A DNA stretch of 5,262 nt from Nevskiales bacterium (GTDB lineage: Bacteria > Pseudomonadota > Gammaproteobacteria > Nevskiales > Nevskiaceae): assembly GCA_022616655.1 (NCBI GenBank), contig JAKEEJ010000060.1:1-5262 (forward strand), in the 5' to 3' direction. Within the stretch, counting starts at the first letter, position 1; the number at the start of each line of letters is the position of its first letter. The notes beneath the pieces were generated by a model, which did no database searches, was not told where the DNA came from, and saw only the letters and a program-made list of their open reading frames with translations. Of the stretch, positions 1 to 5,262 are shown piece by piece. The translations under genes were made by a program, and so were the position numbers.

Positions 1-5
1 GAGGT
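1..5 (+). promoter_or_regulatory. Shine-Dalgarno-like GAGGT before a small ORF
   Basis: GAGGT lies five bases before an ATG at 11, which is good ribosome-binding spacing. It is the only well-placed Shine-Dalgarno match I find before any start in this window. It serves a doubtful 63-codon ORF rather than the phosphomannomutase directly. It sits at the very edge of the window, so it could instead belong to the end of an unseen upstream gene. Confidence 0.3.
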
Positions 6-10
6 AACTC

Positions 11-202
11 ATGGGCGCGTGGGGCCTGAAGGCCGGAAACCGGGAAACACGGAAACCTCCACAGTCAAGGCCGTTATCGTCGCACGTCCCGACCCGCGTT
101 GGCGACCGTACCGGAACGGGTTCATACCTCCGCAGCGTGGCGACCGCGTGCGCCGGCTGCGGCACAATAACCGGCCTTGGTCCGATCCCGCTCCTCCCAT
201 GA
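11..202 (+). CDS. Doubtful 63-aa ORF overlapping the manB start (possible leader peptide)
   Basis: I do not recognise this protein. It is a 63-residue ORF, rich in Gly, Arg, Thr and Pro, with two cysteines close together (CAGC near residue 50) and no signal peptide or membrane segment. Two things support it: a GAGGT ribosome-binding match five bases before the ATG, and a stop (TGA, 200-202) that overlaps the manB ATG (199-201) as ATGA, the usual arrangement for translational coupling. Against it are its low-complexity composition, weaker third-position GC than the neighbouring genes, and the fact that all three plus frames are long and open in this GC-rich stretch. It could be a leader ORF or chance. 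Confidence 0.2.
   Translation: MGAWGLKAGNRETRKPPQSRPLSSHVPTRVGDRTGTGSYLRSVATACAGCGTITGLGPIPLLP
33..56 (+). repeat. Three tandem 8-bp units ending GGAAAC
   Basis: Bases 33-40, 41-48 and 49-56 read CCGGAAAC, CGGGAAAC and ACGGAAAC, an exact 8-bp period with only the first three positions varying. The repeat lies upstream of manB and downstream of a small GGCC-TGAA-GGCC inverted repeat (23-34). No function can be read from it. It may be a chance microrepeat or a relic of a longer intergenic array cut off by the window edge. Confidence 0.3.
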
Positions 203-1551
203 CCTCCCGCCTGCCCTGCTTCAAAGCCTACGACATCCGCGGCCGCGTACCCGACGAACTGAACACGGACATCGCCTACCGGCTGGGGCTGGCGTATGGG
301 GAACGATTCAAACCGAAGCGGATCGTCCTGGGCCACGACGTCCGACACTCCAGTCGCGGGCTGCTGGAAGCGGTGGCTCTGGGCCTGAATGAACACGGCG
401 TCGAAGTGCTGGACATCGGCCTGGCGGGCACCGAGGAGGTCTACTTCGCGACTTTTCACGCGAAACTGGACGGCGGCATGGCCATCACCGCCAGCCACAA
501 TCCGGTGGACTACAACGGTCTGAAGCTGGTGCGCGCGGGCGCGCAGCCCATTTCGAGCGATTCCGGACTCCAGGAACTGGAGACGATGGTGGCAGCCTCC
601 GCGGCAAAACCGCCGTCACACAAACCCACGCTGATCAAAACCAGCTTCAGGAACGACTACGTCCAGCATCTGCTGGGCTATGTGAATCTCCAGAAGCTCA
701 AGCCCCTTAAGATTGTGGTCAACGCCGGCAATGGCGGTGCGGGGCTGGTGATTGATGCGCTGGAACCGCGGCTGCCGTTCCGGTTTACCAAGATTCATCA
801 CGAGCCAGACGGCAACTTTCCCAACGGCATTCCCAACCCGATCCTGCCCGAAAACCGATCCGCCACTGCCGACGCGGTCGTGGCGGCCGGCGCGGATTTT
901 GGCGTGGCCTGGGACGGTGATTTTGACCGCTGCTTTTTATTCGACGAACGGGGCGCGTTTATCGAAGGGTATTACACCGTCGGCCTGCTCGCCGAATCGC
1001 TGCTGAAGAAGAATCCCGGCGCGCGGGTAATCCACGATCCGCGCCTGACCTGGAACACCCTTGAGATCGTGCGCAGCCATGGCGGCGTGCCGGTGCAAAG
1101 CAAGAGCGGTCACGCCTTCATCAAGGAACGCATGCGCGCCGAAAACGCCGTGTACGGCGGTGAAATGAGCGCGCACCACTATTTTCGGGACTTTGCCTAT
1201 TGCGACAACGGCAACATTCCCTGGTTGCTGGTAGCCGGTCTGATCAGCGAACACGGACGCCCGCTGTCGGAGCGGGTCGCTGCCCGCATCAAAAAATTTC
1301 CGGCCAGTGGCGAGATTAATCGCCGCGTCAGGGACATCTCCGCCGTGCTCCAGCGTATCGAAGCCCGTTATGCCCAGGGTGCGCGCGTGGACCGTACGGA
1401 CGGCATCAGCCTTGAATTCGACCGCTGGCGCTTCAACCTGCGCGGTTCCAACACCGAGCCGGTGCTGCGCCTTAACGTCGAATCCCGGGGCGACAAAGCC
1501 CTGATGGAGGCCAAAACGCGGGAACTGCTGGCGCTGATTGACTCGGCTTAA
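199..1551 (+). CDS. manB: Phosphomannomutase, ManB/CpsG type
   Basis: This cytoplasmic enzyme interconverts mannose-6-phosphate and mannose-1-phosphate, the step before GDP-mannose for capsule, O-antigen or exopolysaccharide. It is an alpha-D-phosphohexomutase of 450 aa (E. coli CpsG is about 456). All four active-site loops are visible: TASHNP with phosphoserine Ser99, the Mg2+ loop DGDFDR (239-244), the sugar loop [10 protein letters not shown] (320-329) and the phosphate loop RGSNTEP (415-421). The sugar loop and the N-terminal CFKAYDIRG match CpsG rather than Pseudomonas AlgC, which argues for mannose over glucose specificity, though some dual activity is possible. The frame is open to the window's left edge, with a GTG at 19, but residues before ATG 199 look non-protein-like and family alignment begins there, so I chose 199. 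No Shine-Dalgarno precedes it; the bases just upstream (CTCCTCCC) are pyrimidine-rich. The gene converges on the DUF1249 gene with a 4-bp overlap. Confidence 0.93.
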   Translation: MTSRLPCFKAYDIRGRVPDELNTDIAYRLGLAYGERFKPKRIVLGHDVRHSSRGLLEAVALGLNEHGVEVLDIGLAGTEEVYFATFHAKLDGGMAITASHNPVDYNGLKLVRAGAQPISSDSGLQELETMVAASAAKPPSHKPTLIKTSFRNDYVQHLLGYVNLQKLKPLKIVVNAGNGGAGLVIDALEPRLPFRFTKIHHEPDGNFPNGIPNPILPENRSATADAVVAAGADFGVAWDGDFDRCFLFDERGAFIEGYYTVGLLAESLLKKNPGARVIHDPRLTWNTLEIVRSHGGVPVQSKSGHAFIKERMRAENAVYGGEMSAHHYFRDFAYCDNGNIPWLLVAGLISEHGRPLSERVAARIKKFPASGEINRRVRDISAVLQRIEARYAQGARVDRTDGISLEFDRWRFNLRGSNTEPVLRLNVESRGDKALMEAKTRELLALIDSA

Positions 1552-2045
1552 CCGGAAACCGGTACATTTTCGCGGCGCGGTCTGGCCGCCAGACCGAAAC
1601 CGTGTCCCTGCTCCAGCAGGTACTGCAGCCACTTGTGCAGCAGCAGATTGCGTTCCCACTGCCCGTCTAGGTATTGCCACGCCTGTGCTTCGTCCTCCGC
1701 TTTTGCCGGCCAGGCCTCGCGCAGGGAACCGTTCAGCGCTTCGGCCAGCCGCGCGTCGCGATACACCCGCACCTTCAGGTCGGGAATCCGATGCGGACCT
1801 GCGTCGGTTCGGGGAAATTCATACGTCAGGCGGAACGTCGAGGTGTACCCACCTCGTTCCAGCACTTTGAGAGTCAGGACCGGGTCGCTGGCGCTGTAAG
1901 AAACCGCCGCATCGAACGGCAATTCCAGCTCGGGCACCAGACATTCAACCAACCGGAAGTTGCGCTCGTAGAGTTCCAGAAGCGCACCGATCCGCACGGG
2001 CCGTGCCCGTGGCGTCCACCAGCGAAATCGAGTGGCCGTGGTCAT
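1548..2045 (-). CDS. yqiB: DUF1249 / YqiB family protein
   Basis: This is a 165-aa cytoplasmic protein of the DUF1249 family, whose best-known member is E. coli YqiB (about 140 aa, function unknown). Family features I recognise are the N-terminal helix [17 protein letters not shown] (22-38), the central segment [15 protein letters not shown] (89-103), corresponding to the MTVRLYHDA region of YqiB, and the C-terminal [17 protein letters not shown] (133-149). There is no signal peptide or membrane helix. It has extra residues at both ends compared with YqiB. I chose ATG 2045. The frame extends to a TTG at 2081, but those 12 residues lack family similarity. There is no Shine-Dalgarno, and a TATAGT box lies six bases before the ATG, so the mRNA may be leaderless. 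It follows the NADP+ reductase on the same strand after 47 bp. In E. coli yqiB sits beside cpdA and nudF, so this context differs and suggests no function. Confidence 0.85.
   Translation of the reverse strand: MTTATRFRWWTPRARPVRIGALLELYERNFRLVECLVPELELPFDAAVSYSASDPVLTLKVLERGGYTSTFRLTYEFPRTDAGPHRIPDLKVRVYRDARLAEALNGSLREAWPAKAEDEAQAWQYLDGQWERNLLLHKWLQYLLEQGHGFGLAARPRRENVPVSG
1551..1563. other. Small hairpin at the convergent gene ends
   Basis: ACCGGAAACCGGT is a perfect inverted repeat with a 5-bp stem and an AAA loop. It starts on the last base of the manB stop codon and lies inside the last codons of the oppositely directed DUF1249 gene. On the plus strand it is followed by ACATTTT, so it could act as a weak terminator for manB. 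The stem is short and the T run interrupted, so it may only be coding sequence that happens to be symmetric. Confidence 0.25.
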
Positions 2046-2051
2046 AGTTTG

Positions 2052-2081
2052 ACTATAAATCAGACCCGTGACCGGCACCAA
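2052..2081 (-). promoter_or_regulatory. Candidate sigma-70 promoter for yqiB
   Basis: On the minus strand TTGGTG (2081-2076) and TATAGT (2057-2052) are separated by 18 bp. The -10 matches five of six consensus bases, the -35 only three. The expected start point, about seven bases downstream, coincides with the A of ATG 2045, which would give a leaderless transcript. It lies in the 47-bp gap after the reductase gene, so read-through from that gene is an alternative. Confidence 0.3.
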
Positions 2082-2092
2082 CCAACCGGGAT

Positions 2093-3130
2093 CTATTCGG
2101 TCTTGGGTGGGTGTACACCGAGCCGCTGATGCATCAGCGAACTGGTCGTGGTGTATTGCAAAGCCACTTTTTCACCGGGATTCAGACGCTGCTTGATGGC
2201 GAAAGCTGCCAAAGCCGCCTCGTGAAAACCCGACAGGATCAGCTTCTTTTTTCCGGGGTACGAATTGATGTCGCCCACGGCATAAATGCCGGGGGTGGAC
2301 GTCTCAAATTTTTCCGTGTCCACCGTGATCTGGTGTTTGTTGAGATTCAACCCCCACTCCGCGATCGGTCCGAGCTTGGGCGAGAGCCCGTAGAACACCA
2401 GCACGTGCTCGGCCGGCACCTCCCTCTCGCCCTCTGTCACGGTTTTGACCGCCAGGCCGGTGAGCCGGTCGGCGGATTCGCGGTAGGCGTGCACATGACC
2501 CGCGAGCAGCCGCAACTTTCCGGCCGCGGCCAGCGCACGCATACGCGCGACCGAGGCGTCCTGGGCGCGAAACGCATCGGAGCGGTGGATCAGGGTCATG
2601 GAGGCCGCGGTGTCGGCCAGCGCCAGCACCCAGTCCAGCGCCGAGTCTCCGCCGCCCAGCACGACCAGATGCCGGCCACGGTGTTGAGCCGGATCCTTGA
2701 CCTTGTAAAACACCTGCCGGTCGGTAAATCGCTCAAGACCGTCGAGTTTGAGCAGCACCGGCTGGAACGCGCCCACACCGCCGGCAATCACCACGGTTTT
2801 TGCGTGAAACTCGGTGTTCTGGGACGTCCGCAGATAAAAACCGCCTTCGGGTAAAGCCTTGACTGCCGTCACCTGCTGGCCCAGATGAAAATCCGGCGAA
2901 AACGGTTTGATCTGCTCCAGCAGCTTGTCCACGAGCTCCCGCGCGCCAATCACGGGCCAGGCAGGGATGTCGTAGATGGGCTTGTCGGGATACAGCTCGG
3001 CACATTGGCCACCGGGCACGGGCAGCGCATCCGTCACGTGTGCGCGAATCCCGAGCAACCCCAGTTCAAACACCTGGAACAGGCCGCAAGGGCCCGCGCC
3101 GATAATGACGCAGTCAGTTTGGAGAGTCAT
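2093..3130 (-). CDS. Ferredoxin/flavodoxin-NADP+ reductase, thioredoxin-reductase-like
   Basis: This soluble FAD enzyme transfers electrons between NADPH and ferredoxin or flavodoxin. Its 345 aa fit the YumC-type family (about 330-350). The N-terminal FAD Rossmann motif is GAGPCG (11-16), followed by PGGQC (39-43) and the LYPxKPIYDIP segment (46-56), whose tyrosine packs near the flavin in characterised relatives. The NADPH domain has GGGDSA (159-164) and HRSDAFR (182-188), with the arginines that favour NADPH. The second FAD motif is GIYAVGD (281-287). The only cysteines are Cys7, Cys15 and Cys43, with no CxxC pair in the NADPH domain, so it is not a thioredoxin reductase. The C-terminal tail after about residue 315 is the family's flavin-covering extension. 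ATG 3130 fits the family start; no Shine-Dalgarno precedes it. It lies 127 bp after ppsR and may have its own promoter. Its redox partner is not in the window. Confidence 0.93.
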   Translation of the reverse strand: MTLQTDCVIIGAGPCGLFQVFELGLLGIRAHVTDALPVPGGQCAELYPDKPIYDIPAWPVIGARELVDKLLEQIKPFSPDFHLGQQVTAVKALPEGGFYLRTSQNTEFHAKTVVIAGGVGAFQPVLLKLDGLERFTDRQVFYKVKDPAQHRGRHLVVLGGGDSALDWVLALADTAASMTLIHRSDAFRAQDASVARMRALAAAGKLRLLAGHVHAYRESADRLTGLAVKTVTEGEREVPAEHVLVFYGLSPKLGPIAEWGLNLNKHQITVDTEKFETSTPGIYAVGDINSYPGKKKLILSGFHEAALAAFAIKQRLNPGEKVALQYTTTSSLMHQRLGVHPPKTE

Positions 3131-3150
3131 TGAGGAATCTTAACGTAAAT

Positions 3151-3179
3151 AATTAAAGCATCTCGCGCAGAAAACGCAA
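3151..3179 (-). promoter_or_regulatory. Candidate promoter for the NADP+ reductase gene
   Basis: On the minus strand TTGCGT (3179-3174) and TTAATT (3156-3151) are 17 bp apart, in the most AT-rich stretch of the window. Both hexamers are only moderate matches. The predicted start near 3144 would leave a leader of about 14 bases with no Shine-Dalgarno. The -35 lies within the 9-bp tandem repeat described separately. Confidence 0.3.
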
Positions 3180-3190
3180 AGGTCACAAAG
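3164..3190 (-). repeat. Three degenerate 9-bp tandem units in the ppsR-reductase gap
   Basis: On the minus strand bases 3190-3182, 3181-3173 and 3172-3164 read CTTTGTGAC, CTTTGCGTT and TTCTGCGCG. All three units share the pattern YTYTGYGNN with an exact 9-bp period. From general familiarity, CTTTGCG-type strings recur in intergenic regions of many environmental proteobacterial genomes, so this may be one copy of a dispersed element; that is recollection, not a search result. It overlaps the candidate -35 of the downstream gene. Confidence 0.3.
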
Positions 3191-3230
3191 TAAAAACCAT
3201 CCAGCGCAAGCATTTTTTATCTTTTTGCCG

Positions 3231-3252
3231 CCCCCCCGACCCCTGTCTCCCC
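3231..3252 (-). other. G-run cluster with G-quadruplex potential just after the ppsR stop
   Basis: The minus strand reads GGGG-AGACA-GGGG-TC-GGGGGGG across 3252-3231. The final seven-G run can be split into two G3 runs with a one-base loop, which satisfies the G3+N1-7 rule for an intramolecular quadruplex. It begins five bases after the ppsR stop codon and lies on the RNA-like strand, so it would be in the ppsR 3' untranslated region. A role in transcript ending or stability is inference. The C7 run is also a likely spot for length error. Confidence 0.4.
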
Positions 3253-3257
3253 TCTTT

Positions 3258-4082
3258 TCAGAATGTCTGCCGTCGAAGATTTTTATCCTGCATGACCACC
3301 ACGGCGATTTCCTCCACCGATTTGTCGGCGGAGTTCAGGAAGGGGATGTTGTAGCGCCGGTAGAGCGCCTCGGCCTGGCGCAGCTCGTAAGCGCACTGCT
3401 CCAGCGACGCATAGCGGCTGCCGGGCCGGCGCTCGCTGCGCACCCGGTGCAGGCGCTGTTCCGAACTGGTAAGACCATAGAGCCTGGCCTGGAATGGCAG
3501 CAGCACATCCGGCAACCGCGCCTGCTCCAAATCCTCGTCGGTCAACGGATAATTGGCCGCGAATAGTCCGTGCTGCAGCGCCATGTACAGACAGGTGGGC
3601 GTCTTGCCGCAACGCGAAGGCGCCACCAGGATCACGTCTGAACGCGCATAGCTCTGTGGCGTCAGGCCGTCGTCGTGGGCCATTGAAAAATGGATGGCTT
3701 CGATGCGCGAGCGGTAGCGTTCGGTATCCGCCATGCCGTGCACACGCCCCACGGTGTGCGTGGAGGAGCGGCTCAATTCCTTCTCGATTGCCGGAATATA
3801 GTGATCAAACAAATCCAGAAACAACCCGTGGCTCTCGCGCAGAATACCGCGAATGTCATCGTTGACCGTGGTACTGAAAACCAGTGGCCGCTTCGGATCC
3901 TGCTCGGCGATCGCATTGATGCGCAGCACGGCCTGCCGCGCCCGCTCCGGAGTGTTGACGAACGGCACGGTAATCTTTTCGAATTCCATGCCGTCAAACT
4001 GGGTCAGCAGCGTGTTGCCGAGCGTTTCGGCCGTGAGGCCGGTGCGGTCCGAGACAAAGAATACCGTGTGTTGTCGGGTCAT
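3258..4082 (-). CDS. ppsR: PEP synthase regulatory protein (kinase/pyrophosphorylase, DUF299)
   Basis: PpsR controls PEP synthase: it inactivates PpsA by ADP-dependent phosphorylation of a threonine beside the catalytic histidine and reactivates it by phosphate-dependent removal. At 274 aa it matches family length (E. coli PpsR/YdiA is 277). The N-terminal motif is FFVSDRTGLTAETLG (8-22). The P-loop-like nucleotide site is APSRCGKTPT (154-163), where many relatives have GVSR before the SGKT or CGKT core. Further family segments are FAANYPLTDEDLEQARLP (174-191), SRYASLEQC (222-230) and the C-terminal NSADKSVEEIA (250-260). I chose ATG 4082 because it leaves the usual few residues before FFVSD; a GTG at 4097 would add five. 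Neither has a Shine-Dalgarno. It diverges from ppsA with 26 bp between the two starts, which strongly supports the assignment. Confidence 0.93.
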   Translation of the reverse strand: MTRQHTVFFVSDRTGLTAETLGNTLLTQFDGMEFEKITVPFVNTPERARQAVLRINAIAEQDPKRPLVFSTTVNDDIRGILRESHGLFLDLFDHYIPAIEKELSRSSTHTVGRVHGMADTERYRSRIEAIHFSMAHDDGLTPQSYARSDVILVAPSRCGKTPTCLYMALQHGLFAANYPLTDEDLEQARLPDVLLPFQARLYGLTSSEQRLHRVRSERRPGSRYASLEQCAYELRQAEALYRRYNIPFLNSADKSVEEIAVVVMQDKNLRRQTF

Positions 4083-4100
4083 GGAGCATTCAGACACAAT
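4071..4100 (+). promoter_or_regulatory. Weak candidate promoter for ppsA
   Basis: TTGTCG (4071-4076) and CACAAT (4095-4100) are 18 bp apart, each matching four of six consensus bases. The -35 falls inside the first codons of ppsR. The predicted start point near 4107 would place ppsA ATG 4109 almost at the 5' end of its mRNA, consistent with the missing Shine-Dalgarno. Alternatively the true ppsA promoter lies further inside ppsR. I found no convincing counterpart for ppsR on the other strand. Confidence 0.25.
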
Positions 4101-4108
4101 GAAAAATC

Positions 4109-5203
4109 ATGACTAGCAAAACACGACTGCCCGGAAGCGGCAAGCGGACAGCGCACGACGCAACCGCCTCTTTGAGCCCGAACGTCCTCTGGCTGCACGA
4201 ACTTTCCATGCGCGACGTCGAGCGTGTGGGCGGCAAGAATGCCTCACTGGGTGAAATGATCCAGCATCTGAGATCCACCGGCGTGCAGGTTCCCGACGGC
4301 TTCGCCACCGCCGCCGGCGCGTACCGCCAGTTCCTGGCGTACGAAGGCCTGGACCGGCGTATCAATGGATGGCTGGACTTGCTGAACGTGGATGAAGTGC
4401 AGGCACTGACGGACACCGGGCAGCGCATCCGACAGGCCGTGATGCAGGCCCCTTTCCCCGCGGCGCTGGAAAGCGACATCCGCTCAGCTTACGCACAACT
4501 GTTCAAAAACGGTACCGGCGATATCTCCGTCGCGGTACGTTCCTCCGCCACCGCCGAAGATCTGCCGGAGGCTTCATTTGCCGGGCAGCAGGAGACATTC
4601 CTCAATGTCCACGGGATAGACAACGTTCTCCGGTCAATAAAAGAAGTCTTCGCCTCCCTGTTCAATGACCGGGCCATCGCCTACCGCGTGCATCACGGCC
4701 ACCCCCATTCACAGGTGGCCCTGTCGGCCGGAGTGCAACGCATGGTGCGTTCCGATCTCGGCGCCAGCGGCGTTCTGTTCACCCTGGATACCGAGTCCGG
4801 CTTTCGCGACGCCGTCTTCATCACCGCCAGTTATGGCCTGGGCGAGGCCGTGGTGCAGGGCGCGGTCAATCCCGATGAATTCTATGTCTACAAACCGGGC
4901 CTGAAGGCAAACCGGCCGGCCATTCTGCGGCGGGAACTTGGCGAAAAAGCACGCAAGCTGGTTTATGCGGCGAACCGCGACAACGAAAAATCGGTCGAGT
5001 TCGTCCCGGTCCCGGAAGCCGAACGGCGGTGCTTCTGTCTGACAGACGCCGAGATCGAACACCTGGCACGACAGGCACTGATCATCGAAGACCATTACGG
5101 CCGCCCCATGGACATTGAATGGGGCAAAGACGGTCTCGACGGACAGTTCTACATCCTGCAGGCGGGCGGCTTTTTTCCAGGGCGACCTGGCCGGCGCTTA
5201 TGA
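4109..5203 (+). CDS. ppsA: Phosphoenolpyruvate synthase, N-terminal domain only (truncated)
   Basis: PpsA converts pyruvate and ATP to phosphoenolpyruvate, AMP and phosphate for gluconeogenesis. The frame matches E. coli PpsA closely across the nucleotide-binding domain: [11 protein letters not shown] (40-50), [20 protein letters not shown] (143-162), [11 protein letters not shown] (184-194), DTESGF (227-232), [18 protein letters not shown] (243-260) and GRPMDIEW (331-338). It then reads YILQA (348-352), where the family continues QARPETV, but here becomes [12 protein letters not shown] and stops at residue 364. Full-length PpsA is about 790 aa, so the phosphohistidine domain, with its GGRTCHAAI motif and the threonine that PpsR modifies, and the PEP-binding barrel are missing. 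As written it could not complete the reaction. The cause may be an assembly error near the window end, a frameshift, or a true disruption. ATG 4109 gives an N-terminus about 15 residues longer than E. coli's; no Shine-Dalgarno precedes it. Confidence 0.9.
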   Translation: MTSKTRLPGSGKRTAHDATASLSPNVLWLHELSMRDVERVGGKNASLGEMIQHLRSTGVQVPDGFATAAGAYRQFLAYEGLDRRINGWLDLLNVDEVQALTDTGQRIRQAVMQAPFPAALESDIRSAYAQLFKNGTGDISVAVRSSATAEDLPEASFAGQQETFLNVHGIDNVLRSIKEVFASLFNDRAIAYRVHHGHPHSQVALSAGVQRMVRSDLGASGVLFTLDTESGFRDAVFITASYGLGEAVVQGAVNPDEFYVYKPGLKANRPAILRRELGEKARKLVYAANRDNEKSVEFVPVPEAERRCFCLTDAEIEHLARQALIIEDHYGRPMDIEWGKDGLDGQFYILQAGGFFPGRPGRRL

Positions 5204-5262
5204 GCAGCTTGACCAGCGCATGATCCTGACGACTATTTTCGGGGAGCCGATGACGATGTATA
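5162..5262 (+). other. Sequence departing from ppsA; open in another frame to the window end
   Basis: From about 5162 the family similarity of ppsA is lost. The ppsA frame stops at 5201-5203, but the frame with codons starting at 5166, 5169 and so on stays open to the last base. It reads [17 protein letters not shown], then MILTTIFGEPMTMY, if one base of the T6 run at 5171-5176 is ignored. The codons look protein-like in base usage. I do not recognise the peptide and it does not resemble the PpsA region that should follow. It may be the start of unrelated sequence joined at the edge of a contig. Confidence 0.4.

Noticed and set aside
19..198. N-terminal extension of manB in the same open frame, reaching GTG 19 and the window edge
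   Set aside because: The extension has no domain, membrane or signal features, and similarity to the phosphomannomutase family begins just after ATG 199. An open frame here is expected from the high GC content.
937..1680. Long minus-strand ORF of 247 codons across manB
   Set aside because: It is antisense to a clearly conserved gene, has no recognisable domain, and is explained by the codon usage of GC-rich manB.
2111..2854. Plus-strand ORF of 247 codons across the reductase gene
   Set aside because: It is rich in His, Arg and Gln, as expected of a shadow frame, and lies opposite a well-supported gene.
2093..3130. Thioredoxin reductase as the identity of the flavoprotein
   Set aside because: The redox-active CxxC pair is absent from the NADPH domain, and the C-terminal extension matches the ferredoxin-NADP+ reductase family.
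3200..3257. Rho-independent terminator in the ppsR-reductase gap, suggested by T-rich ATTTTTTATCTTTTT on the plus strand
   Set aside because: The T runs are on the wrong strand for ppsR, and no GC-rich inverted repeat precedes them on either strand.
4083..4098. Possible Cra/FruR operator between ppsR and ppsA (TGAATGCTCC on the minus strand)
   Set aside because: Cra controls ppsA in E. coli, but this sequence has only half of the TGAA...TTCA palindrome and no second half-site in register.
4099..4116. A five-codon ORF (MKNHD) overlapping the ppsA start codon, with GGAG at 4083-4086 upstream
   Set aside because: The GGAG is 12 bases from the ATG, longer than ideal, and the ORF is too short to support as a gene from sequence alone. 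If the ppsA transcript starts near 4107 it would not be translated.

Overview
The window is high-GC DNA (about 60% by eye) from a bacterial chromosome, most likely an uncultured or little-studied gammaproteobacterium. The clearest taxonomic hints are a YqiB/DUF1249 protein, a family largely confined to Gammaproteobacteria, and PpsR and PpsA sequences that resemble the Escherichia coli/Pseudomonas type. The species cannot be named from the sequence. I see no rRNA, tRNA, CRISPR array, transposase, phage gene or attachment site.

Layout. Bases 1-198 hold no recognisable gene, only a doubtful 63-codon ORF with a good ribosome binding site and a short tandem repeat. Bases 199-1551 (+) encode a ManB/CpsG-type phosphomannomutase with all its active-site loops. 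It converges on a minus-strand series. Read in the direction of transcription, this series is ppsR (4082-3258), a thioredoxin-reductase-like ferredoxin/flavodoxin-NADP+ reductase (3130-2093) and a DUF1249/YqiB protein (2045-1548). The manB and yqiB stop codons share one palindromic TTAA. The 127-bp gap between ppsR and the reductase contains a run of G tracts on the transcribed-RNA strand, a 9-bp tandem repeat and a weak candidate promoter. Diverging from ppsR after only 26 bp is ppsA (from 4109, +). It matches PEP synthase well through the whole N-terminal nucleotide-binding domain and then loses family similarity at about base 5162, reaching a stop at 5201-5203. The last 100 bases stay open in another frame, which does not look like PEP synthase.

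How the genes fit together. PpsA makes phosphoenolpyruvate from pyruvate at the entry to gluconeogenesis, and PpsR switches PpsA on and off by reversible phosphorylation, so their divergent pairing is functional. ManB draws hexose phosphate into GDP-mannose for surface polysaccharide. The reductase moves electrons between NADPH and ferredoxin or flavodoxin. Apart from ppsR-ppsA these look like ordinary housekeeping neighbours. I found no convincing new system. The points that most deserve a second look are the broken ppsA end and the lack of Shine-Dalgarno sequences before all five main genes.
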